Of a stretch of DNA of 51,690 nucleotides, positions 25,819 through 34,690 are shown in pieces. Positions within the stretch are counted from its first letter, which is position 1. The number at the start of each line of letters is the position of its first letter. Under the pieces are notes generated by a model. The model saw only the letters and a program-made list of their open reading frames with translations, searched no databases and was not told the origin of the DNA. Source of the stretch: Chloroflexota bacterium (GTDB taxonomy: Bacteria > Chloroflexota > Anaerolineae > JAAEKA01); contig JAYELL010000015.1 of assembly GCA_034717495.1 (NCBI GenBank), positions 1-51,690 of the forward strand, in the 5' to 3' direction. The translations under genes were made by a program, and so were the position numbers.

Positions 25819-26904
25819 ATGGCAACAATAGAACTTCAAGATGTAGAGAAGAAATTCGGCGACAATCACGCCGTGAAACCGATGAACCTGACCATCAATG
25901 ATGGCGAGTTTGTTGTGCTACTGGGCCCTTCGGGCTGCGGAAAGACTACCACGCTTCGTATGATCTCAGGGCTGGAGGCGGTCACCGGCGGCACGATTCT
26001 GCTGGACGACGAAAACGTGACGTGGCATCACCCCAGCGACCGGGACATGGCTTTCGTCTTCCAGCTTTACGGCCTGTATCCCCACATGACCGCACGCGAG
26101 AACATTGCGTTCCCGTTGAAAGCCGAGCGCCTGCCCCGAGACGAAATCGAGAAGCGCGTCTCTGAGGTTGTTGATCTCCTGCATATTGAACACCTGCTTC
26201 GGATGAAGCCTGGCAAGCTGAGTGGCGGCGACCAGCAGCGTGTCGCCCTGGCTCGCGCGCTGGTGCGCCGCCCGGCGGCTTTTCTGATGGATGAGCCGCT
26301 GGGTGCCCTCGATGCGGATTTCCGGGAGAGCATGCGCGCCGAGATCAAACAGCTTCACATCGACCAGAACGCCACCACAGTTTATGTTACCCACGATCAG
26401 ATCGAGGCGATGGCCATGGGCGATCGCATCGTCGTCATGTCCGACGCCGAGATTCAGCAGGTCGGGACTCCGGCAGAGGTTTATTTCGATCCCTCAAGCC
26501 TGTTCGTCGCCCGTTTCATCGGCAGCCCCGGTATGAATCTGGTGACCGGACACTTCGCCGAAGGCGTTGTCGATCTGGGCAACCACAATCGTTTTTCCGT
26601 GCCTGCCGGGTGGCACCGTGATCTGGTGCGCGAGTTGGGAGGTGAAGGAAATGTCATCCTGGGTTTCCGTCCGGAAGCTGCGATCATTTCCGACGACGGG
26701 TCGTTGGTCGGCGATGTATACGCCAGCGACCTGATGGGCGCATTCACCATGCTGCATGTCAACATGAACGAGGAAGACATCGTTCACCTGAGGTCAGATC
26801 GCTCCAGGTTGTTCCCTACCGGTACGACGGTACGGTACGATGTGGATCCAGGGATGGTGCGTTTCTTTAACCCTGACACCGAAGAAGCGATCGTTCGGAG
26901 GTAG
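25819..26904 (+). CDS. ABC sugar transporter, ATPase 1 (MalK/UgpC type)
   Basis: The 361-aa ATP-hydrolysing subunit lies on the cytoplasmic face. Walker A is GPSGCGKTT, the Q-loop VFQLYGLYPHM, the signature LSGGDQQRVALARALVRR, Walker B FLMDEPLGALDA and the H-loop YVTHDQIEAM. A C-terminal OB-like regulatory domain follows (GFRPEAAI...). All catalytic motifs are intact. The signature has Asp where many have Gln. The start is ATG 25819 (MATIELQDVEKKFG); 34 upstream codons in frame overlap the permease gene and lack family sequence. A second, different ATPase follows after 4 bp, so the transporter probably uses a heterodimer. Confidence 0.93.
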   Translation: MATIELQDVEKKFGDNHAVKPMNLTINDGEFVVLLGPSGCGKTTTLRMISGLEAVTGGTILLDDENVTWHHPSDRDMAFVFQLYGLYPHMTARENIAFPLKAERLPRDEIEKRVSEVVDLLHIEHLLRMKPGKLSGGDQQRVALARALVRRPAAFLMDEPLGALDADFRESMRAEIKQLHIDQNATTVYVTHDQIEAMAMGDRIVVMSDAEIQQVGTPAEVYFDPSSLFVARFIGSPGMNLVTGHFAEGVVDLGNHNRFSVPAGWHRDLVRELGGEGNVILGFRPEAAIISDDGSLVGDVYASDLMGAFTMLHVNMNEEDIVHLRSDRSRLFPTGTTVRYDVDPGMVRFFNPDTEEAIVRR

Positions 26905-26908
26905 GGCC

Positions 26909-27964
26909 ATGACCAATGTCAAGCTGCAAAACATGGTAAAAACGTTCTCCCGTGTGACTGCCTTGAACGATGTTTCCTTCGACGTCAGGGACGGTGAGTT
27001 TTTTGTACTGCTCGGCCCGACTGGCGCCGGCAAGACCACCACGCTTCGGGTGATTGCCGGGTTGGAGGACCTGGATTCGGGCGACATCTTTTTCGACGGT
27101 GAGTCGATCGCCGGGTATACCCCTGCGGATCGCGATGTTGCTTTTGTGTTTCAGCAGTACTCACTCTATCCAACGATGACGGTCTACGATAACCTGGCGT
27201 TTCCACTGAAGGCACCTGTTCGAAAGTTTAGCAAGCAGGAAATTTATCAGCGGGTTACCGATGTGGCCGAGATGTTGCGAATCTCCCACCTGCTGGACCG
27301 AAAAACGGCCAAGCTCTCCGGTGGTGAAATGCAGCGAGTGTCCATCGGGCGGGCTATCGTACGTCAACCGCGGATTTTCCTGATGGACGAGCCCCTTTCC
27401 AATCTGGACGCCAAACTACGCGAGGCGCTGCGTGTCGAGCTTCAACACCTGCAGAAGACCCAGAACAGCACGACTCTGTTTGTAACCCATGACCAGATCG
27501 AAGCGCTGACGATGGCCGATCGCATCGGAGTTCTAAACCTGGGCGAATTGGTCCAGGTCGGATCACCTGAGGACATTTACGACCGGCCGGCGACTACTTT
27601 CGTGGCACAACTGGTGGGCACTCCCCGGATCAATCTCGTGAGCGCAACGCGCAGCAATGGCAGGTTGCAGGTGAAGGACTCTGATCTGGACCTGGCCGTG
27701 CCACCATTGGATCTCCCGCAGGAATTCCTGCTGGGTGTGCGGCCTGAGGATGTCAAGATTGCTCCAGCAGCCAAGTTTACGGGCGAGATTGTGCTTTCCG
27801 AACCCTTGGGTGTGGAGACCATTCTGCACATACGTACCGGTGAAATGACTATTCTGAGCCTGATTCCCGGTATCACCGATGCAAGAATCGGTGACCAGGT
27901 CCGCTTCGACTTTGCCAGGGAACGCCTGCATTTCTTTGACGAAGAGGGCAAACGGATTCAGTAA
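26909..27964 (+). CDS. ABC sugar transporter, ATPase 2 (MalK/UgpC type)
   Basis: The 351-aa second ATPase has Walker A GPTGAGKTT, Q-loop VFQQYSLYPTM, signature LSGGEMQRVSIGRAIVRQ, Walker B FLMDEPLSNLDA and H-loop FVTHDQIEAL. The C-terminal regulatory domain contains GVRPEDVKIAP. All catalytic residues are present in both ATPases, so neither is a degenerate site. GGAGG precedes ATG 26909. It closes the transport operon and is followed after 20 bp by a TIM-barrel isomerase, so transport and metabolism are probably cotranscribed. Confidence 0.93.
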   Translation: MTNVKLQNMVKTFSRVTALNDVSFDVRDGEFFVLLGPTGAGKTTTLRVIAGLEDLDSGDIFFDGESIAGYTPADRDVAFVFQQYSLYPTMTVYDNLAFPLKAPVRKFSKQEIYQRVTDVAEMLRISHLLDRKTAKLSGGEMQRVSIGRAIVRQPRIFLMDEPLSNLDAKLREALRVELQHLQKTQNSTTLFVTHDQIEALTMADRIGVLNLGELVQVGSPEDIYDRPATTFVAQLVGTPRINLVSATRSNGRLQVKDSDLDLAVPPLDLPQEFLLGVRPEDVKIAPAAKFTGEIVLSEPLGVETILHIRTGEMTILSLIPGITDARIGDQVRFDFARERLHFFDEEGKRIQ

Positions 27965-27984
27965 CGGGGCAAAGGAGAACCACT

Positions 27985-28833
27985 ATGAGATTCGGTGTAA
28001 ATACCTGGGTTTGGACGTCACCGCTCACGACGGCTGAGTTGGAAAGGCTGGCGCCGCACGTCGCCGGGATGGGTTTCGATTGGATCGAGGCACCGCTCGA
28101 AACCGTGGGAGACCTGGACTACGTGCGGGGTGCTGAGATCATCCGCGAGAATGGCCTGGGCGTAAGCACCTGTGCTGCCATGGGCCCTGATCGTGATCTG
28201 ATTCATCCCGACCCTGCGGTTCGCGATAATGGCATGAACTACGTCCGGGCGTGCATCGAAGCGACGCAAGTCCTGGGTGCCACTAACCTGGTAGGGCCGC
28301 TCTATTCGGCCGTTGGTCGCACCTGGGAGATGACTGCCGGGGAACGGGCACGGGATACCGACCTGTTGGTCGAAAATCTCAAGTCGTTGGCAGCATACGC
28401 CGCCGATCACGGCGTCGTTCTGTGCCTGGAACCACTGAATCGCTTCGAGACCAGCTTCATCAATCTGGCCGATCAGGCCATAGCAGTGGTTGATCGTGTG
28501 GATAGTCCAGCCTGTCAGATATTGCTGGATACCTTTCACATGAACATCGAGGAGAAATCTCCAGGCGATGCCATTCGAGCTACCGGGACGCGTTTGAAAC
28601 ATCTACATGCCTGCGGCAACGATCGCGGCTCTCCAGGCAGCGGCAATATCGACTGGGTGGATATTGCCCAGGCGCTGGAAGAGATCGATTTTGAAGGTCC
28701 GGTGGTGATCGAGTCATTTACGGCCAAGGTCAAGAGTATTGCCCGGGCTGCCGCGATCTGGCGTTCACTGGCGCCCACGCAGGATGCGCTGGCCCAGGAT
28801 GGACTGGTGTTTTTGAAGGAACTGTTTTCGTGA
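27985..28833 (+). CDS. D-tagatose/D-allulose 3-epimerase-like TIM barrel (TIM 3)
   Basis: The 282-aa protein is of the ketose 3-epimerase type. The expected metal and catalytic residues are visible: Glu in LEPLNRFETSFIN, Asp in LLDTFHMNIEE, His in LKHLHACGNDRGSPGSGNIDW and Glu in PVVIESF. This is the full pattern of D-tagatose 3-epimerase relatives, whose natural substrates are free ketoses or ketose phosphates. The protein at 37455-38342 shares the NRFET..FIN and FHMN.EE words. AAAGGAG precedes the ATG, 20 bp behind ATPase 2. Epimerisation of an imported ketose is likely; the exact sugar is unknown. Confidence 0.82.
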   Translation: MRFGVNTWVWTSPLTTAELERLAPHVAGMGFDWIEAPLETVGDLDYVRGAEIIRENGLGVSTCAAMGPDRDLIHPDPAVRDNGMNYVRACIEATQVLGATNLVGPLYSAVGRTWEMTAGERARDTDLLVENLKSLAAYAADHGVVLCLEPLNRFETSFINLADQAIAVVDRVDSPACQILLDTFHMNIEEKSPGDAIRATGTRLKHLHACGNDRGSPGSGNIDWVDIAQALEEIDFEGPVVIESFTAKVKSIARAAAIWRSLAPTQDALAQDGLVFLKELFS

Positions 28834-28906
28834 GCAACCATGGGGCGTGACGCCTGAAACGTGTTGCGAACCTCTACGATAAAATACTTTGCAAGGAGCA
28901 ACTATC

Positions 28907-29953
28907 ATGGGACGACCGGTTACACTATTCACCGGCCAGTGGGCAGATCTAACCTTTGATACGATCTGCGAGAAGGCCAAATCCTTTGGCTACGATGGCG
29001 TCGAGATCGCATGCTGGGGCGACCACTTCGAGGTCGACAAAGCGCTGGAAGATGACGCCTACCTGCAATCGCGCCGGGATATTCTTGACAAGCATGGCTT
29101 GCAGTGTTTTGCCATCAGCAATCACCTCGCCGGCCAGGCGGTGTGCGATCGAATAGATGAACGCCATGAGAGTATTCTGCCACCGCGGATATGGGGCGAC
29201 GGCTCGCAAGATGGCGTGCGCTCCCGCGCCGCCGAAGAGATGAAGAATACTGCCCGCGCCGCGGCAAAGTTTGGCGTGGACGTGGTGCCAGGCTTCACCG
29301 GGTCACCCATCTGGCACATGGTTTATTCCTTCCCTCCCAATCCCCCCGATTTTCTGGAGAAGGGCCTGACTCTCTTCGCCGAGCTGTGGACACCCATCCT
29401 GGATGTGTTCAAGGAGCAGGGTGTGAAGTTTGCCCTCGAGGTACATCCAACCGAGATTGCCTTCGACATCGCCAGCGCCGAGAGCGCCATCGAGGCCCTC
29501 GATGGACACAGTGCGTTTGGCTTCAACTACGACCCGAGCCACTTCGGCTATCAAGGCGTGGATTATGTTGGATTCATTCGCAAGTTTGCCTCCCGCGTCT
29601 TCCACGTGCACATGAAGGACGTGTACTGGTCTTCGGGTCCCATGGAAGCTGGCGTTTTTGGTGGCCACCTCAACTTCGGTGACCCGAGGCGCTTCTGGGA
29701 CTTCCGCTCCGTCGGTCGGGGCTCGATCGTTTTCGAGGATGTCATTCGCGCCTTGAACGATATTGGCTACGATGGACCTCTCTCGGTGGAATGGGAGGAT
29801 GCCAGGATGGACCGCGAGCATGGCGCCACCGAGTCGGCCGCCTTCGTGCGCAATCTGGACTTTGAACCGGCGGCTGTGGCGTTCGATGCTGCTTTTGCAT
29901 CCGACTCTGAGTCTGACCTGATCAGCCCGCAGGAATACGTGGAACGACGATAA
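28907..29953 (+). CDS. Sugar phosphate isomerase/epimerase TIM barrel (TIM 4)
   Basis: This 348-aa protein pairs with TIM 2 at 20104-21066. Both share E-x-H-P ([13 protein letters not shown]), N-x-D-P-S-H ([13 protein letters not shown]), HVHMKDVYW, the W-D-F-R-S-V-G-R-G word and a closing [11 protein letters not shown]. The Glu, Asp, His and Glu of these words are the probable divalent-metal ligands. AAGGAG at 28893-28898 sets the start at ATG 28907 ([15 protein letters not shown]). A 73-bp gap separates it from TIM 3. It precedes a Gfo/Idh/MocA dehydrogenase, a pairing often seen in inositol- or oxidised-sugar catabolism. Substrate unknown. Confidence 0.78.
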   Translation: MGRPVTLFTGQWADLTFDTICEKAKSFGYDGVEIACWGDHFEVDKALEDDAYLQSRRDILDKHGLQCFAISNHLAGQAVCDRIDERHESILPPRIWGDGSQDGVRSRAAEEMKNTARAAAKFGVDVVPGFTGSPIWHMVYSFPPNPPDFLEKGLTLFAELWTPILDVFKEQGVKFALEVHPTEIAFDIASAESAIEALDGHSAFGFNYDPSHFGYQGVDYVGFIRKFASRVFHVHMKDVYWSSGPMEAGVFGGHLNFGDPRRFWDFRSVGRGSIVFEDVIRALNDIGYDGPLSVEWEDARMDREHGATESAAFVRNLDFEPAAVAFDAAFASDSESDLISPQEYVERR

Positions 29954-29967
29954 GCAAGGAGACAATC

Positions 29968-31161
29968 ATGAGCGAAGATACTGGTTTCACCACCATGGCA
30001 GGTCCGGCGGCTGAGGGGGAAGCACCGGAGATCGGCGTGGGAATGCTGGGCTATGCCTTTATGGGCAAGGCACACACGAACGCATACAAAACCATTCCCT
30101 ATATGATGTATCCGCCGCCCGCGATTCCCAGGTTGGTAGCGATTTCGGGGCGCAATGAGGTGGCTGTGGCGCAGGCAGCCAGGCGCTATGGCTACGAAAA
30201 GTATTACACAGACTGGCGGGATATGATCGAGGACCCCGATGTCCAGATGTTGGATAACGGTGGTCCCAATAATCTACATGCCGGTCCCGCCGCGCTGGCT
30301 GCCCAATACGGCAAACATGTCCTGTGTGAGAAGCCGTTAGCCCGCACCGCGGACGAGGCCAGGGCGATGTTGGACGCGGTTGAGAAAGCCGGCGTCAAAC
30401 ATATGACGGCCTTCAACTATCGTTTTGTGCCCGCCATTCGACTGATTCGCAATCTGATCGATCAGGGTAAACTGGGTCGCATCTATCACTTCCGCGCCGT
30501 GTACCTTCAGGAGTGGATCATGCCCCACTATGGCACACCCAAGATCTGGCGCCTGAACAAGGAAGTGGCCGGCAGTGGTGCCCTGGGCGACCTGGGTGCC
30601 CATATTATCGACCTGGCCCACTATCTGGTGGGCGGTATCAGCTCGATTGCCGGTATGACCACTACCTTCATCAAGGAGCGGGACAAGGAAGAGGGTGGCA
30701 CTGGCGTTGTCGATGTGGACGATGCGTTTGCGGCTGCCATGGAGTTCGAAAATGGGGCTCTGGGCACCCTGGAGTGTTCGCGCTTTGCTGCCGGCCGCAA
30801 AAACTATAACAGCTTCGAGATCAACGGTGAAAAGGGAAGTGTGCGTTTCAACATGGAGCGCCTGAATGAACTGGAGGTCTTCTGGGTGGGCGAAGAGCCG
30901 AAGGAAACTCAGGGTTTTCACGTGATCAACGTCTCCGAGGGCTATCATCCCTGGTGGGGCAATTGGTGGCCTCAGGGACATATCATCGGCTGGGAGCACA
31001 CCTTCGTCCATGAAATCACGCATTTCCTCGATGCTATCGTCAATGACAAGGACGTTGGGCCTCACGGGGCCACGTTTGAGGATGGGTATCGTTGTAACGT
31101 CGTCTGCGACGCGATTGCCGAGTCGCAAGAGACCAGAAGACATATCGACATAAAGTACTAG
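29968..31161 (+). CDS. Gfo/Idh/MocA-family oxidoreductase
   Basis: The 397-aa NAD(P)-dependent dehydrogenase of sugars or inositols has an N-terminal Rossmann domain (GVGMLGYAFMGKAHTNAY, about 23-40). The E-K-P motif (HVLCEKPLART, near 117-127) supplies the catalytic Lys. The middle FNYRFVPAIRLIRNLIDQGKLGRIYHFRA block is followed by GALGDLGAHIIDLAHYL, with the conserved D...H of the catalytic site. The 20-residue N-terminal extension is polar and Gly/Ala-rich. AAGGAG lies before the ATG, 14 bp after TIM 4, so it is in the same operon. Oxidation of a sugar or cyclitol at a hydroxyl is inferred. Confidence 0.88.
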   Translation: MSEDTGFTTMAGPAAEGEAPEIGVGMLGYAFMGKAHTNAYKTIPYMMYPPPAIPRLVAISGRNEVAVAQAARRYGYEKYYTDWRDMIEDPDVQMLDNGGPNNLHAGPAALAAQYGKHVLCEKPLARTADEARAMLDAVEKAGVKHMTAFNYRFVPAIRLIRNLIDQGKLGRIYHFRAVYLQEWIMPHYGTPKIWRLNKEVAGSGALGDLGAHIIDLAHYLVGGISSIAGMTTTFIKERDKEEGGTGVVDVDDAFAAAMEFENGALGTLECSRFAAGRKNYNSFEINGEKGSVRFNMERLNELEVFWVGEEPKETQGFHVINVSEGYHPWWGNWWPQGHIIGWEHTFVHEITHFLDAIVNDKDVGPHGATFEDGYRCNVVCDAIAESQETRRHIDIKY

Positions 31162-31200
31162 CTAATTGTCAATGGCTGAGAACTTGACTAAGGATTGATC

Positions 31201-31635
31201 ATGGAGAAAAGACGACCTCACGTGCCGAAAGGCCTTCTCATCGCCATCCCTGTTTTTTTGGTCCTGGGTGTGATCGCGGGTCCTATCATCCGTGCTCTTG
31301 TACCACCCGAAAAGTTGGCTTCCAACATCCTTCTCTATGGCCTTCCTTTTATCTTGGTGTTTATTGGTATCCTTCTGGCCTACATTTCCTTTATCTGGGC
31401 TGTGGCCAGCGTGCTGAACAACAATGTATCTGCCCGAACCTTCAAGTGGATCGAACGGATAGCCATCGCGGGCATCCTGCTGGGCATTTTTTGCATATTC
31501 CAGCCCTGGATATTTGGCCTCTTCGGCCGCGGCTTTGTGCTGCTGTTGGCTTCCCTGCTGTTTTACATTCTGTGGAGCCATATTGTGGCCAAACCGATTG
31601 AGGATGAGGAAGTCCAGGCCTTGCCGGGTACGTGA
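31201..31635 (+). CDS. Small four-helix membrane protein, unknown function
   Basis: The 144-aa protein starts with a basic N-terminus (MEKRRPHVPKG), followed by four hydrophobic segments (about 12-30, 42-68, 87-103 and 106-126) and a short acidic tail ending EDEEVQALPGT. No family is recognised. The frame also allows a TTG two codons upstream; ATG 31201 behind AAGGA is preferred. It sits between the Gfo/Idh/MocA gene and xylulokinase on the same strand. It lacks the length and motifs of a transporter. A role in sugar uptake or as a small membrane partner is possible but not supported. Confidence 0.65.
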   Translation: MEKRRPHVPKGLLIAIPVFLVLGVIAGPIIRALVPPEKLASNILLYGLPFILVFIGILLAYISFIWAVASVLNNNVSARTFKWIERIAIAGILLGIFCIFQPWIFGLFGRGFVLLLASLLFYILWSHIVAKPIEDEEVQALPGT

Positions 31636-31758
31636 GACCACCCAGGCTGCTTTCTTTGTACTGTGTTGCACTCATTCGCTCCGGGTTCGGAGTCGAGGCT
31701 GCGCACAGCCTGGACGCCTGAAAAAAAACAGGAATAGAACCCGGTTTCGAGGCTTGAA

Positions 31759-33270
31759 ATGATGTCAGCAAAGAACCTCTTTCTGGGACTCGATGTGTCG
31801 ACCACCGGTGCCAAGGCACTGCTGGTTGATGAATCGGGACATGTTATTGGCAGCGCGACCAACCTCTTGTCGTTGTCGACCCCCAGGCCCCTCTGGTCCG
31901 AACAGGACCCGGAAGACTGGTGGGTCGGAATGGCTGCCAGTATTCGCGAGGTACTGCAGGACAACCAGGTGACAGGCTCATCTGTCGCTGCGATCGGCCT
32001 GACCGGCCAGATGCATGGCCTGGTCATGCTCGACGGTGGAGGCCAGGTACTTCGTCCAGCCATTCTATGGAATGACCAGCGAACTGGTCCCCAGTGCGAT
32101 GAAATCCGCCGGCGGATCGGCAGGCGGCGTCTCATCCGGATCACCGGCAATGACGCGCTACCGGGATTCACAGCACCCAAGATTCTCTGGGTCCAGCAGA
32201 ATGAGCCTGACCTGTATGCCAGGACCAGGCACATTCTACTGCCGAAGGACTATATCCGGTTTCGGCTTACCGGCCAGTTTGCTGTTGATCGGGCTGGTGG
32301 TGCCGGAACCATTCTGTTCGATTTGAAGGACCGCACCTGGTCTGATGAAATGACAGAGGCGCTGGAGATTCCGGCGGCATGGCTGCCGCCGACCTTCGAA
32401 GGATCCGAGGTATCTGGTGTGGTCACGGCAGTTGTTGCTGCCGAGACGGGCCTGGCCGAGGGCACACCGGTTGTGGGTGGCGGTGGCGATCAGGCGGCGC
32501 AGGCTGTTGGCGTTGGTGCCGTCAAACCTGGCATCGTCGCATTGACTCTTGGAACATCGGGAGTTGTTTTCGCCTCGACGCCGGCGCCACTGATCGAGCC
32601 TGAGGGAAGGTTGCATGCCTTTTGTCATGCCGTTCCGGGAGCCTGGCATTTCATGGGTGTGATGCTCAGTGCCGCGGGGAGTCTGCAATGGTATCGTGAC
32701 CAGTTGGCCCGTGAGATGAGCTTTCCAGACTTGCTTGCCGAGGCGACCGAGGTGCCGCCGGGCAGTGAGGGCCTGTTCTTCCTTCCCTACCTGACTGGCG
32801 AGCGCACGCCCTATCCTGATCCGCTGGCCCGGGGGGCATGGGTCGGCTTGACCCTGCGCCACCACCGCGCTCATTTGACCAGAGCCGTGCTGGAAGGTGT
32901 CGCCTTCGGTATCAAGGACAGTTTCACCTTGATCCAGGAGGCCGGCCTGGGAGAAGTCGAACAGGTTCGCATTTCCGGCGGCGGCGCTCGCAGCCCTGTC
33001 TGGCGGCAGATCATGGCCGACGTGCTTGGTGTTGAGTTGGTAACGGTAAACACCGCCGAGGGCGCAGCCTTCGGCGCGGCGCTGCTGGCGGCTGTGGGTG
33101 CGGGAGCTTTTGCTGACGTGCCCTCGGCCTGCGAAAAGACCATACAGATCACCGGCAGCAGCAAACCTGGCGCCGACAGTTGGACCTACCAGCGCTACTA
33201 TCCACACTACCGGGCGCTCTACCCTGCTCTTTCCAATGAGTTCACCGCTATCGCCGAACTGGTCGAATAA
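31759..33270 (+). CDS. xylB: Xylulokinase (FGGY family)
   Basis: The 503-aa cytosolic kinase phosphorylates D-xylulose or a close ketose. The N-terminal phosphate loop is GLDVSTTGAKALLVDE. The xylulokinase-typical words GLTGQMHGLVMLD and ILWNDQRT follow. GGGGDQAAQAVGVGAVKPG contains the catalytic Asp, and the C-terminal adenine-binding block is ISGGGARSPVWRQIMADVLGVELV...EGAAFGAALLAA. The length is normal. Two ATGs are adjacent (31759 and 31762); GAGG lies ahead. The next gene is a xylose-isomerase homologue 13 bp downstream, so the pair resembles a xylAB unit. Relatives in FGGY accept ribulose or apulose, so the sugar is not certain. Confidence 0.9.
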   Translation: MMSAKNLFLGLDVSTTGAKALLVDESGHVIGSATNLLSLSTPRPLWSEQDPEDWWVGMAASIREVLQDNQVTGSSVAAIGLTGQMHGLVMLDGGGQVLRPAILWNDQRTGPQCDEIRRRIGRRRLIRITGNDALPGFTAPKILWVQQNEPDLYARTRHILLPKDYIRFRLTGQFAVDRAGGAGTILFDLKDRTWSDEMTEALEIPAAWLPPTFEGSEVSGVVTAVVAAETGLAEGTPVVGGGGDQAAQAVGVGAVKPGIVALTLGTSGVVFASTPAPLIEPEGRLHAFCHAVPGAWHFMGVMLSAAGSLQWYRDQLAREMSFPDLLAEATEVPPGSEGLFFLPYLTGERTPYPDPLARGAWVGLTLRHHRAHLTRAVLEGVAFGIKDSFTLIQEAGLGEVEQVRISGGGARSPVWRQIMADVLGVELVTVNTAEGAAFGAALLAAVGAGAFADVPSACEKTIQITGSSKPGADSWTYQRYYPHYRALYPALSNEFTAIAELVE

Positions 33271-33283
33271 TCTGGAGTGAGGT

Positions 33284-34333
33284 ATGGAGGATCTAATGGA
33301 CAAGTATGGCTATCGGTTTTCATTCGGCCCATGGAACATCCACGAGGGCGCCGACCCCTTTGGTCCACCGGTGAGGCCAGGCGTGGATTTCGACGAAAAG
33401 CTGGCGATTCTCAAGGAATTGGGATTCGACGGGATGCAGTTCCACGATGATGACGCCGTGCCTGACCTGGATAATCTGACCGCGCTGGAAATTCGCCAAC
33501 AGGGTGAGGCCATGAAGGCCAGGCTCGATGACCTGGATTTGGTGGCGGAGTTTGTGGCGCCCAGGCTGTGGGAACATCCAATGACCGTCGATGGCGGGTT
33601 CACGGCAAATGATCCGCGTGCCCGGGCGTATGCCATCGAACGAGCCATAAAATGCGCGGACATCTGTCGATATCTGGGAACGGACCTGATGGTTCTCTGG
33701 CTGGCCCGGGAGGGCACCTATTTACGCGAAGCCAAGGACGCGGTGCGGGCAACCCACCTGTTGGTGGAGGCGATCAATGCCCTGCTCGACCATGATCCTG
33801 ATCTTAGAATTGTCATCGAACCCAAACCCAATGAGCCCATGGATCTGGCCTATATTCCGACTATTGGCCACGCTCTGGCGCTGGGTTTCATGGCCAGCGA
33901 CCCATCCCGGGTGGGTGCGCTGGTCGAATCTGCCCACGCGGTGCTGGCCGGGCTCGATCCAGCCGATGAAATGAGTTTCGCCCTGGCCTTTGACAAGCTA
34001 TGGAGTGTCCACCTCAACGATCAAAACGGTTTGAAGTTCGATCAGGATCGGTCCTTTGGATCGGTGGACCTGCGCAGGGCCTTCAACCAGGTAAGGGTGT
34101 TGGAGGAGAATCGGTTCTTCGACGTGGGCATGGTGGGTCTCGATGTCAAGGCACTACGTACGCAGCCGCCTGATCTGGCGACCAAACACCTGAGCAACAG
34201 CTTGAAAACCTTCTTGCGCCTGGTCGAGATTGTGCGCAGGTTGGATCAGGAGAAGATGGACGAACTGATCGTTGCCCGCGACTACGAAGAACTGGACTGG
34301 TTGGTCCTGTCTGCATTGATGGGCAATGGATAG
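33284..34333 (+). CDS. Xylose isomerase homologue with altered metal site (TIM 5)
   Basis: This 349-aa protein clearly matches the xylose isomerase family: YRFSFGPWNIHEGADPFGPPVRP, FHDDDAVP with catalytic His54, WEHPMTVDGGFTANDPRARAYAI, and IEPKPNEPMDLAYIPTIGHALAL with Glu179 and Lys181. E215-x-x-H218 and KFDQD (Asp253, Asp255) are also kept. In the family block HIDLNGQNG, the Asp metal ligand is His243 here (SVHLNDQNG), and a new Asp246 lies three residues on. The protein is also about 40 residues shorter than usual. It may therefore isomerise another aldose. It is 13 bp behind xylB. A 24-bp-unit repeat element begins 16 bp after the stop. Confidence 0.82.
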   Translation: MEDLMDKYGYRFSFGPWNIHEGADPFGPPVRPGVDFDEKLAILKELGFDGMQFHDDDAVPDLDNLTALEIRQQGEAMKARLDDLDLVAEFVAPRLWEHPMTVDGGFTANDPRARAYAIERAIKCADICRYLGTDLMVLWLAREGTYLREAKDAVRATHLLVEAINALLDHDPDLRIVIEPKPNEPMDLAYIPTIGHALALGFMASDPSRVGALVESAHAVLAGLDPADEMSFALAFDKLWSVHLNDQNGLKFDQDRSFGSVDLRRAFNQVRVLEENRFFDVGMVGLDVKALRTQPPDLATKHLSNSLKTFLRLVEIVRRLDQEKMDELIVARDYEELDWLVLSALMGNG

Positions 34334-34349
34334 TTTGCATCCCTCAGTG

Positions 34350-34664
34350 ACTGGAGTTACGCAGTTTGCACGCAGCGCCTGCGGCCCTGCGCAGGTGTAC
34401 TGAGTGCGATCGAAGTGCGCGAACGGGTCAAATGCCGCCCTTCGAAGTCCTCCCGGACCGCCGACCTCACGGTCCGCCTGCTGGCGTAGCTCACGCACCG
34501 CCTGCTGGCGTAGCTCACGCACCGCCTGCTGGCGTAGCTCACGCACCGCCTGCTGGCGTAGCTCACGCACCGCCTGCTGGCGTAGCTCACGCACCGCCTG
34601 CTGGCGTGCTGGCGAGGCTCAGGATGTCATTTGACCCCTGTATTTGCCAGGTGCGTAACATGAG
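34350..34664 (+). repeat. Dispersed MITE-like element, copy B (five internal units)
   Basis: Terminal inverted repeats GTTACGCA (34356-34363) and TGCGTAAC (34652-34659). Five complete 24-bp units start at 34475, 34499, 34523, 34547 and 34571, and a partial sixth starts at 34595. Each unit contains GCCTGCTGGC, an imperfect hairpin. The rest matches copy A (75-293) in inverse orientation nearly base for base. It separates xylB-xylA from the FAD oxidase gene and carries no gene. Confidence 0.9.
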
Positions 34665-34690
34665 TCAGTAACTCAAGGAGTCACCCGAGC

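Noticed and set aside
34475-34607. Possible CRISPR array (24-bp repeats)
   Set aside because: The units are contiguous without spacers and have the structure of a tandem repeat; no cas gene is present.
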